Shown here: positions 1 to 9,292 of the stretch, piece after piece
Layout of the letters: the number at the start of each line of letters is the position of its first letter
Numbering within the stretch: the first letter of the stretch is position 1
DNA from: Gnetum montanum
Taxonomy: Eukaryota; Streptophyta; Gnetopsida; Gnetales; Gnetaceae
NCBI GenBank assembly: GCA_015680685.1
Contig: MNCI01014205.1
Span: forward strand, 839,660 to 903,659
Reading direction: 5' to 3'
Length of the DNA stretch: 64,000 bases
Position numbers and translations under genes: made by a program
The notes under the pieces: model-generated
Told to the model about the DNA's origin: nothing
Seen by the model: only the letters and a program-made list of their open reading frames with translations
The model's database searches: none

Positions 1-983
1 CACCTCCAAGGTAGCAGTACCCTTACCAACAACCCGATCCATATAGGTACTATGTTCAGGAACTAGTCTCCCTGCAAGACTCTTTTAGTCACATGACCTT
101 TCAAAATTATTACCACCCCTTAGAATATTTTTGACCACAATCTCCATCACCTAGGGGGAAGAACCCATACCTCTACTATCCTCCATCACCTTCTCTTATC
201 GTCCCTACTTAGCAGCACCCCACTCAGCTACCACCTGCTCTAGCTATGTAGGGGGAAATACCACCACAGTCATAGCAACGTAATGCTACGAGGGCTGTCA
301 ACCTATAATCGACTCCTCAACCAAGTGGATCGGAAGCCAAGCCATAGAGACGTCCCTTTTTTTGGCCCAATAACCTAAGCATACCCTCACACACACCTAT
401 GGCGAGTGCCTCTAAACCTCAAACTACTACCACTATTCCACCCTTCAAGCAACCTTCAAACCAAATGCCCTCCAATGTATAAATAGTCATGCTCACACAC
501 ACCGTGATCGATTAGATAAAGGCATGTCATCTTCCTTGGAAACTGACTGATCTAGGAAGCCCCCTCATCTATCTTCAGGTGGCAGGAAATAAGCCATGTA
601 AAGATCTTCTAGATCTGGGGTTAGGAGTCAACTTGATTTCACATGACATGTACAAGACTTGAAACTTGTCCCAATTGAAGAAGAGAAATATTTGGCTCAA
701 GCTAGAAGACCAATCCATTACTATTCCCTTGGGATTGGTGGAAGACATTGTAACCACTATTTGCGGGTGGTCCTATCCCACTGACTTCCTCATCATCCAT
801 GTTGAGAATTACAAGGGGAACTTCCCCATCATAATGGGAAGAGCCTGGCTAAGCACGGTGGATACAAGATTGGGGCTCCATGATCTTTCCCTTGAAATTT
901 CAAAGGAAGATCCTTTTGGGAAGATTAAGAAGAAGCACATTCCATGCATCACATATAATGACTCTAGGTGCAACTGTGTGTAA
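1..983 (+). pseudogene. Element A gag C-terminus and aspartic protease
   Basis: Positions 1-560 are a Pro/Gln/His/Ser-rich tail of gag, readable only in broken pieces. The protease follows. The active site is at 612-620 and reads D-L-G inside LLDLGLGVNL, where most retroviral proteases have D-T/S-G; D-L-G is usual in Athila-type elements. The distal half is open at 666-983 and contains PLGLVEDI and IIMGRAWLSTVD, the conserved end of the domain, but it is in another frame, so a frameshift lies near 650-700. The same block is found in C (33780-34200) and D (46170-46560). The enzyme would cleave the gag-pol polyprotein in the virus-like particle. This copy is not functional. Confidence 0.8.
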
Positions 984-2160
984 CAGCTATGGTTCGCCAA
1001 GTGAACATCTATTCAAGAATGTAGTCAGTGGACCGAGGAATCGCAAGTTCAACCATGCTTGTACACAGTAGCCACAAATCAAGAAGGCACCCAATGGTTG
1101 ACTACTAATCTTGCTAGTAGCACTTTGTGCATGGAACCATTTGAGGGGCTTGTACACACCTACATAGAAAGCATGAATGATTTGGAAGAGGTTCATCAAC
1201 AAGCATCCACTGTTGATGATCGTGATGATTGGGGAAAGTTGCAAATCCCTGAAAGTTTCAAACAAGAGCCCTTGGAACTCAAACCCTTACCGGCCCGCTT
1301 AGAATATGCATTTTTGTAGAATGGAAAACTGGTGATCATCAATGCCACCCTTGCTCCCGAACAAAAGAGGAAGTTGCTAAAGGTGGTAAACAAATGGGAT
1401 GCTACTTTTGCATGGTCGTATCTTGAATTAACAGGAGTTGATCCCAGGGTTTACTAACATCAAATTTATATTGACCCCTCCATGAAGCCATGATGACAAC
1501 GACAAAGGTGATTGAACCTGAAATTGAAGCAGGTCGTCAAATATGAAATCGAGCAGTTGTTAAAAGTGGGGTTCATCTACTCTATTGCTGATAGTGAATG
1601 GGTTAGCACACTCGTTATTGTGCTAAAGAAGGATGGAAAATGGAGGGTTTGTATAGATTTTTGATTTCTCAATATGGCTACCTTCAAAAATCACTTCCCA
1701 CTCCCATTTGTGGACCAAGTGTTGGATACCATTGTAGGGCATCGTTATTATAGCTTTTTGGATGGTTATAGTGGGTATAATCAAATCCAAATTCTGCTAG
1801 AAGACCAAGCCAAGACAACCTTCACAAGTCCCTAAGCGATTTTCGCATACAAAAAGATGCCCTTTGGCTTGTGTAATGTGCCTGCCACTTTTCAACACCT
1901 TGTCCTTAGCATCTTCTAGTAGCAAATTGGCAATGGGGTAGAAGTCTTCATGGATGAGTTCTCTACTTATGGCACATTTGATCAAGCCTTGGACCACCTT
2001 GAGAAAGTTCTGAAAAGATGTGTGAAAACTAATCTACGACTCAACTGGTAGAAAAGCCACTTAATGATCCAAGAGGGCATTGTGCTCAAGCACCAAATTT
2101 CACAAACAGGGATTAGTGTGGATCTTGAAAAAATTAGGGTCATCCAAGGAATCACCAGGC
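984..2160 (+). pseudogene. Element A linker and reverse transcriptase
   Basis: The linker contains LELKPLPARLEYAFL (about 1276-1320), the usual run-up to RT in this lineage. RT begins near 1525 with GFIYSIADSEWVS and KKDGKWRVCIDF, then FLDGYSGYNQIQI and MPFGLCNVPATFQ. The catalytic box at 1947-1958 reads F-M-D-E instead of F-M-D-D, so the second metal-binding Asp is replaced by Glu. In-frame stops follow DF, SP and SIF. The domain continues as [16 protein letters not shown] at about 2050-2100. RT copies element RNA into cDNA; here both the stops and the D to E change would inactivate it. Confidence 0.88.
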
Positions 2161-2830
2161 AACTAAGCACTGTAAAAGATGTTCGGTCATTCCTTGGCCA
2201 CACTGGTTACTACCGATGCTTCATCAAAAATTTTTCAAAGATCGCCAAGTCATTGGTGAAACTCACGAAGAAAGATGCTCCATTCATCTGGACCAGGGAA
2301 TGTGAATTTGCATTCCAAATGCTTAAACAGAAACTCGTAGAGCTTTAGTTCTATGGGCACCTGATTGGTCTAGACCTTTCCACATCATGATGGATGCATC
2401 AAACTATGCATTGGGAGTCGTGCTTACATAGTGGAATGACCAGAAATGCCCATACTATATTCACTGTGCAAGTTGTAGCATTGTCGTTGCTCAACTTAAC
2501 TACACCACCACTAAAAAAGAGTTGATGGTGGTGGTGTTCACCTTGGAAAAATTTTGACACTATGTGCTCAGGTACAAGGCGTTCATGCATACCAGCCACA
2601 GTGCCATTCGGTTTCTGATGAATAGACCAACGGTGAGCCCCCATATCATACGGTGGCTAGTGATTCTTCAGGAATTTGACCTCACTATGGTAGACTATAA
2701 GGGAACCGAGAATGTGGTTGCTGACCACTTGTCTCGGTTGCGATGGGATAACGCAAAAAAGGAGGAGCCAGTCTCTGACCAATTTCTAGATGAACTCCTC
2801 TTTGCAGGAGCGATCGAGACGTAGGTGTCC
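2161..2830 (+). pseudogene. Element A RT connection and RNase H
   Basis: The connection reads [20 protein letters not shown] and KDAPFIWT, typical of plant gypsy elements. RNase H follows with the first acidic residue in MMDASNYALG (near 2390), the Glu in KKELMVVV (near 2520) and a C-terminal VVADHLSRL (near 2730). The third motif, normally T-D-H, reads MHTSHSAIRFL (about 2585-2620), so the catalytic Asp is replaced. One frameshift lies near 2345 and one stop near 2556. The domain would remove RNA from the RNA:DNA hybrid. It is inactive here. Confidence 0.85.
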
Positions 2831-4140
2831 AAAGAATCACCTTGGTTTAGCCACATCCTCACTTATCTCACAACCCAGGAATTGCCAAAGGAGTGGGACC
2901 ATCGATAGAAACAACAATTTCTCCATAAGGCCAAGCACTTCATGGAAACCAATGGCCACCTTTATAAGGTGTGTGTAGATGACCTAGTTCGATGGTGTGT
3001 TCCTAATGCTAATACACTGTGTGTCCTCCAAGATGCTCACAAGGTTCCTTGTGGGGGCCATTATGCTAGATGACACACGACCATTAAGATCCTGCTTGCA
3101 GGATATTACTGGCCTACAATTTTCAGGGATGCACAATGGTTCACCTACTCCTGTGAACATTACCAGAGAGACAGTGGGATGACTACACGAATGGAGGAAC
3201 CTCAATAGTGGATCCAACCACTGGAGCCCTTCGACATCTAGGGAATTGACTTCATGGATCCCATCACACCCCTGTCCAATCGGATGACGTACATCATCGT
3301 CGTTGTGGACTACTGCACAAAGTGGGTGGAGGTGGTAGCCATCATTGACTGTTCCTCAAACACTGCCATGGGATTTGTCCAACAGAAAATCGTAAATAGG
3401 TTTGGAGTGCCACGTGCACTCATCTTAGACAATGGAACGCATTTCATAGGCATCACCTTTCATAAATCCATGCAATGCTTGGGGGTTACCCATAAATTTA
3501 CAACACCTTATTACCCCCAAACCAATAGGCAGGCCAAAGTCACTAATAGGGAGATCACCAAAATCCTCACTCAAACCATCAATAAATATAGGAGGGATTG
3601 TTGCACCAAACTTAACGATGCCCTTTGGGCCTATCACTTCACTTGGAAACTTCCTATAGGTTACTCTCCCTATGAGTTAGTGTATGGTAAGCTACCGAAA
3701 CTTCCAATCTAGGCAGAACTCTAAACACTATCTATAGCCTATGACTTGGGTCTTGACCTACCACTCGCACAACGTGAAAAACTTATCAACCTAAATGTGC
3801 TTGATGAGAATTGACTGGTGACCCTATCAGCAAATGAGATACACAAGGCCTATAATAAAAAATGACATGATCTAAGGATTCGGAAGGTAACATTTAAATG
3901 TGGAGATAAGGTACTTTACTGGAACCCCACACTCGTATCGTAACCAACCAAGTTTCAAACACTCTGGGAAGGACCTTTGTCTTCAAAACCTTCCCATCCA
4001 GGGCCTTGCTTATACACAAACCTAAGGATCCCACGAGAATGCAATTGGTTAATCAGTAATAATTAAAACCTTTCCGTGAACTCCACCAAACTAGTGCTAC
4101 CACCTCATTGTCATAGGGATAGCCTCGTTCCATTTTTTGA
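2831..4140 (+). pseudogene. Element A integrase
   Basis: The zinc-binding N-terminus is visible at about 2935-3190 (GHLYKVC, DAH, CGGHY), but the second Cys of the C-x2-C pair is lost. The catalytic core is open at 3254-3712. The first Asp is in GIDFMDP (just before 3254) and the second in ILDNGTHF (about 3424-3447). The Glu of the usual GQVEVTNRE motif has become Lys at 3536-3538 (QAKVTNRE), so the D-D-E triad is broken. The C-terminal part (3720-4020) keeps HDLRIRKVTF, CGDKVLYWN and LWEGP, a gypsy-type SH3-like tail. There is no recognisable chromodomain, consistent with Athila/Tat rather than chromoviruses. Confidence 0.88.
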
Positions 4141-4785
4141 GTTTCCTCCTTCCAGCCTAGTCATGGGGGAGACTGTCCTCCATGCTGATCCATCCTACTA
4201 AGCTCCTCATTGTTTTTGGAACTTTTTGTTTTACACCTTTTTGTTTTTCAACATCGTTCATACGTTTGCCAATTCTTACTAAATTTTTTCTTTCTTTAAT
4301 TACTTTTCTATTTCTTTGTTGCTTATTTATGTGTGTGTGTGTTTAATTTCTAGTTGGTTGTTAATAAATTGTCTTATTGTCATCTGATGTATGGTACGAT
4401 TGGTTTTCATTGTGATGGGTCATGTGAAATGGTCCACCTATTTGATCTCGCTCCTATCCTTGCATTTTTGATTCTTGGAAATTACGTCTACTTTTATCTC
4501 ATAAAATCGGTAGTGAGTCGACGTCATCCACCCATTCATCCCCTCCATGATTTTCCTTCCTTTGGACACATGCACACCCCTTTCACTTAAAAAAATTTTA
4601 ATTAATGTGTGACTTGTGTAGTTTCTAGACTCGGGGATGACCCAATGGTTTAAATCAGGTGTGACTTCAAGGGGAATGCACCATTCGTTGTGCCTTTCTA
4701 CCCCCTGGGTTACGAGTGTGTCCTCATAGGTTTCTTACCACTCCAAGTTCTTTTCCACAAGGAAGCTCCTTGGCAATTTGACCTT

Positions 4786-4847
4786 GCATGTTGTGGTCCT
4801 TATTGCAAAAACACCAAAAAAAACATAAGGATTCAAAGCACACCCCT
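4786..4847 (+). repeat. Foldback element, copy A1 (post-pol hairpin)
   Basis: The 5' arm GCATGTTGTGG-TCCTTAT and the 3' arm ATAAGGA-TTCAAAG-CACACC can pair. The inner stem TCCTTAT/ATAAGGA (4797-4803 with 4825-4831) is perfect. The outer stem pairs GTTGTG with CACACC across a bulged TTCAAAG, with one mismatch. The loop is A-rich. It is one of seven copies in the window. Confidence 0.7.
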
Positions 4848-4880
4848 TGGTCGAATGCATGTAACCAAGCATGGGTCTTT

Positions 4881-4975
4881 GCATGGTGTGGTTCCCACAA
4901 CATCAAAAAAAATAAAATAATCATAATAATAATACTAATAAAATCATCACTATGTGGGAATTCAAAGCACACCCC
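4881..4975 (+). repeat. Foldback element, copy A2h (post-pol hairpin)
   Basis: This is the second hairpin in tandem with the previous one. The 5' arm is GCATGGTGTGG-TTCCCACA and the 3' arm TGTGGGAA-TTCAAAG-CACACCCC. The inner stem (4892-4899 with 4953-4960) is eight perfect pairs, and the outer stem GGTGTG/CACACC is six perfect pairs. The loop of about 53 bases is almost only A and T. Confidence 0.75.
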
Positions 4976-5740
4976 TTAGACTGCCTCTCACGGGCTTCAA
5001 GCACTAGTTATGGGACTTGCTTCGTCCCCTCTAAGTTAGTCCCGTTTCACTTGCTTCCTCTCATGCATGTTGGAGTGGTGGTCCCCTATGGGTGCATTCT
5101 TGTACTCTTGTGGGTGGACGGGCCTTCGCATGTTGCTTTGATGTCACCATATGTGGTTGGTTTTGGGTCTTAAATTGCTAAAGGTCCTACCTGGTCACTT
5201 AACCACAACTTTACACGGGGTTTCATGTGATCGATAATCGAAATTCCAATTCTCACTCCTCTCTCTTCACCCATTTCTCTCCATGACTCACCTCACTACC
5301 CATCTTATGTTTTGATAGTTTGTCGTGCTTTTCACAAACTCCTAATGCTTCGGCAGGTTCTCATGGATGAGAGTATTAACTTGCAGTACCATTCCTTGAC
5401 TCTGGGGCCCATGGACTCCAGTGTTGACAATATACAAGGGCTACTACGGCTACTGCCTACTATGGGGAGGACCTACTTGCATATCCCTAGCCCCGTTTGT
5501 TAGTCTCCCATCCTCTTGATTCTGTTGGTTGATTGTTTTCATGCTACCCATCACTTGATTTCTCTCCATGGAGTTCTTTCACAACATTCTCCTACTTTTT
5601 GACTCCCTTTTTTCTGCCCTACCTTCCTCTTTCTCTTAGTCGAGTTCTCGATCTCTCAAGCTCTTCAACCGGCCCAATTTGGCATTTGAAATCCATTTTT
5701 TGGGCTTTTCTTGGGCTGGTCAACGCGCACAACCCCCTGC

Positions 5741-5783
5741 ATCGACGTGGCCCTGTTAACATAGAACCAAAACTCTATATATA
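5741..5783 (+). promoter_or_regulatory. Element A internal promoter-like block before ORF3
   Basis: A TATA box (TATATATA, 5776-5783) stands about 430 bases before the ORF3 start. It is preceded at 5745-5757 by ACGTGGCCCTGTT, which also occurs in the U3 of this element's 3' LTR at 9398-9410, there 22 bases before the LTR TATA box (19 bases here). The shared motif and spacing suggest a duplicated U3-type promoter serving ORF3. Transcription itself is inferred. Confidence 0.5.
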
Positions 5784-5942
5784 CCCTCGTTATGCATTAC
5801 ATTTTTGCTCATTTTGCAAACAAATTGGGGGAAGATTTTTCATTTTTTCTACCTTGCCTCTTCTTCCACACACTTACGTTGTCTATTGCGCATCCTACTC
5901 AACCTATCCTTCCCCTCTTTAGCACCCAGAGGTATGCTCTCA

Positions 5943-5962
5943 NNNNNNNNNNNNNNNNNNNN
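5943..5962. other. Assembly gap (20 N)
   Basis: Twenty unknown bases lie between the internal promoter-like block and ORF3 of element A. The real gap length is unknown. Confidence 0.99.
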
Positions 5963-6214
5963 TATTAAAATTAATTAATTACTTACAATTAAAATCAATA
6001 AAGACTTAACACCTCTTAAGGGAAGGAACAAAATAATAGTTTAACCTCTAACTCATGTCTTATTATTTTTGGTTCTAACCCATCAACTAATCCTCTGGGA
6101 AATTTAATGGGATACACGTGCCAACACCATAACTTAGTCAAACTGAGAAGGTGTATGAGGGCCATTTTGAGAAACTTATGCACAATATTAATTAGTGGTT
6201 ATGTTTGATTGTAG

Positions 6215-9172
6215 ATGACATTGAAACCAAGGCATCCCATGGTAGAAGGACCATCACAATCAAGGGACAAGCGGCCACGAACGGGAAGAGGATGAGTTGT
6301 GTAGCACTTAGAGCACGTGGAGGGCTCCCATGCAACTGGCCCCCTTTGCAAAGGGCCTGATGTGGAATCTATTCATCAGATTCCTAAAGACGAGATCCCC
6401 AGTGAAATATCATAAGGGGATGAGACTCTGGCGATAGCACCATGACTTAAGGTCACCCTGACCCAAGCATGTCTTGATGCTATCAGGCCAAGGGAGGTGC
6501 AACGAATGGTATTGCAAGAGTTAAACTTTGGACCATTCCTTGAGAATGCACTAGAAGAGGTAAGGCTCCAATTGCAAAACTCTCCTATGTGGCCAATCAT
6601 CACATCTAGTGGTGAATGGTACTTAGGAAAGACTTACCTCTTCTAGACAAACTAGCAGCCAGGGTCCAGAGTAAGAATCAAGGACATCTATGTCTCTTAT
6701 TTTGTAGAGGCAATCACACAAGCTCTGGGGTTGCTTGAGTCCGGAGCTGATGTGGTGGAGATTCCTAAGCAAGAAGATCCTATGGTAAAAGGGGAATGGA
6801 TCAGGCAGTGTTATGGGGTGGATCGCAAAGAGTTTGGCACTTTGACCACCATGGAGAGGGTATATTCAAAGATTGCATCTTACCACCTGAATCCAACAGT
6901 GAGACCTAGTAAGATCACTACCTTCTCCACTCATGCATGTGCTGCTCTAAGTAAAAAATTCCCATTGAGCCTTCAACAATTGTTGTTTTTAGAGATTGAG
7001 AAAAGATTCGCTGAAAGCGAATGTGGAAGGTGGGCTCTACCCTTTCCTTGCTTAATCAGGAAATTATGCAAATGGGTAGGGATAGGACGCTATGCCAACG
7101 ATACACTTCGGCATGCCTCAATTGCCTCATGATAAGAAATGATGAAAGATAGGACTTCGACCATCACACAAATTGAGGAAGAGTAGCAACCACCTCCACC
7201 ACCTGCGCAAACAATGAGGTTGGGTTTGCAAACCATTGCAAAACATATACTTGAAATCTGACAATCGCTCTTGAGCCAACAAGAACAATCTAGAAGGATC
7301 GGTGGAGGAGAAGACCCTTCGGTCTATCACCCTACAATGAGCCACTTGGAGCAAGTGGCTCGATCAGTAAGTCTGCTAGAAAGGGTAGGGCCAATGTTCT
7401 CTGTCGCTTGAACACAAGTACTCGCAAGAACTGATCCTAGTGTCCAAGAAGTAACGGTATCTGTCCAACAGTTATTCCCTGAAATTTTAGGAAATGCCGC
7501 TACTTTTTCAGTACGCTTGGAGGATGGAGAGGGGATGACAGTCCTGGTGATGTAGCACCAGGGATAGAAGATTACGGCTGAAATGGTTGTTGACACAATT
7601 GCTATGTCTCTCAATGCACCAGCGGCACCTGTACCGAATGTACATGGATTCGAAGATATAAAGGCATATGTTGGGACTTCACATAGTAGGATTGATGCAA
7701 CCCAACATGAAGAACTATTGGATTGACTGGTGGGAACCGGGCAACTGCTTTTGAATGTCTTTGATCTTTCGGATAACATCACTACAACCCAGTCAAAGCT
7801 GCTCTTGGTAAGGGGTAAGAGCCTCATCTTGGAAGGGCAACTTGAAGTTGCTCAAGCCAATTGTCAACTCTTGGCAACAAAAGTTGCCCAATTAAGGGCC
7901 CAACTTGCATATCCAACTCTCCTCAACTATGAACTCACCAGAGATGAAGCTTTTCAACAACTTCAAGTCAAACTCTAGATAGTTGAGGATGAGTGAGAGT
8001 CGGTGATCTTTAACAAGTCCTTGGAAGATGCTTGTGCATATCATCTAAACAAGGACTTGAAAAAGGTTTGCCAGGAGAATGTTAGGTTGACCGTAGAAGT
8101 TCATCACCTAAGCAATGTTGGTGATAAAAATCAGCACATGAAAAGATTTATCCACCAACAGGAGGAAGATCTAGCTAGGGTGAACGCTAATGAAAGGAGG
8201 TTGACCACTGAAAATTGGAATCTATCTATGGAGGTTCGTGCCTTATGACAGAAATCAGCCATTGAAATTGCCACTTGGAAAAGTGAAGCCCTTAAGTTTA
8301 AGAAAGTTAAAAATCATTACAGGAACCAAGTGAGATTACAGAAGTGAATAACAAGCATATTTAAGTCACCAAGGCCAAATTGAACCAAGCAATCTAGCAG
8401 CTCCAAGAAGGAGGTGAGGTGTGGCAACCCATCTTTGATAGGTTGAATGCCTACAACCATGTTGAAATCTGCCTCAAGGAACTATAGATTGAAGAAATGA
8501 TAGAGTACATAGAGTTGGCCAACCTTCGCTATGCAAACCTGGCTATGCTAACAGCGCGAAGACTGTGGTTTGATCTAGAAAAGCAAGTGGCCACCTCGTA
8601 TTCTTTATACGAGGGTGAGTTCCAAGCGCATACAGTGACAAAAAAAATTGGAAGCAGCAAATGTAGAACTCGAGGTTCTTTGCATGTGTTTTGAAGGGCA
8701 GTGTGAGGTCGCCGAGAACTTGGCCCGATGAATGAACGACTACCAGTAGTTGTTGACATCAATTCGAGTGTTCGACATCGAACAAAAATAGTTTGCAGCC
8801 TAGTTTATCAATCTGAAAGAACTCTTCCCTGCAATTCCATGACTTTGGGAGGTTCCAGTCCTGGCACACATTACCGAAGATTCTTGGACAGTGAATGATC
8901 CTAGAAGAAAGGAAGAGAAAATGAGGGCTCTCTTAGAGGCTTTCCAGTTGCCTCTAGAAGTTGTAGTTGCTGCGGGGTAACCATCGTCCGTGCCACCACC
9001 ACCGCATGCACCAAGGGCTAGTGAAAGTCCATCAGAACCACCGCCACTAGAGACAGTGTGATCTTCTCTAGAAATTTTTGCACCTTTGAGCACCGCAGAG
9101 AATCTAGGATTATTGGGGTGTTTAATTTTATCTCTGAACATTATCATTTTTGTAATTTGTCCCTCTCTGTAG
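6215..9172 (+). pseudogene. Element A ORF3: env-position protein with conserved N-domain and coiled coil
   Basis: The start MTLKPRHPMVEG aligns with MAPK... starts in C, D and F. The N-terminal domain contains REVQRMVLQELNFGPFLE, SSGEWYLGKTYLF and KDIYVSYFVEAITQALGL. It is followed by a globular block, open at 6731-7132, with RVYSKIASYHLNPTVRPSK and ALPFPCLIRKLCKWVG. This block resembles, by eye, the 'putative plant transposon protein' domain (PF20167-like). A middle part (7340-7730) leads to a long coiled coil rich in Glu, Leu, Gln and Lys (7730-8700) and a Pro/Ser-rich tail (8980-9060). Several TAG/TGA stops interrupt it. The position between pol and 3' LTR is that of env-like ORFs in Athila. 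Function is unknown. Confidence 0.6.
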
Positions 9173-9282
9173 ACTCGGGCACTTGGTGCATTGGTAAAAT
9201 TGGTGTTGTGTCATGTGTGTTGTAATAAGAAGTTCAAACCTTCCAAATTATAAAGAAACTTGAGGACGAGTTTTTACTCAGT

Positions 9283-9292
9283 CATGGGGGTA
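9283..9292 (+). other. Element A polypurine tract
   Basis: CATGGGGGTA lies directly before the LTR start TGATGA. The same TGGGGGTA block precedes every complete LTR in the window, so it is taken as the plus-strand primer site. Confidence 0.75.

Larger units (their letters stand above)
4141..6214 (+). other. Element A post-pol region, no gene
   Basis: About 2 kb separate integrase from ORF3. No open frame here looks coding. The stretch holds a T-rich zone (4200-4340), two foldback elements (4786-4975), a copy of the family block containing CAAGCACTAGTTATGG (about 5000-5012), a 20-base gap (5943-5962) and a TATA-containing promoter-like block (5741-5783) ahead of ORF3. The same order is seen on the minus strand in C and D. 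Confidence 0.75.

Noticed and set aside
5533-5922. 129-codon open frame in the post-pol region of A
   Set aside because: Low-complexity Ser/Leu/Phe composition, not conserved in C or D, and overlaps the internal promoter-like block.
6215-6217. 3' splice site (TTGATTGTAG) directly before the ORF3 ATG in A, and a similar AG in D
   Set aside because: C and F lack the AG, and the pyrimidine tract is poor. A TATA-bearing block explains ORF3 expression without splicing.
9103-9172. C-terminal hydrophobic stretch of ORF3 in A (GLLGCLILSLNIIIFVI) that could be an env-like membrane anchor
   Set aside because: A2, C and D lack one base upstream and read another frame without such a stretch. It is probably an accident of copy A.
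9185-9237. tRNA-like phrases (GGTGCATTGGTAAA and AAGTTCAAACC) suggesting a SINE before the PPT of A
   Set aside because: A2 has a stretch of similar length at the same place, so there is no insertion. The match to box A/B is weak.
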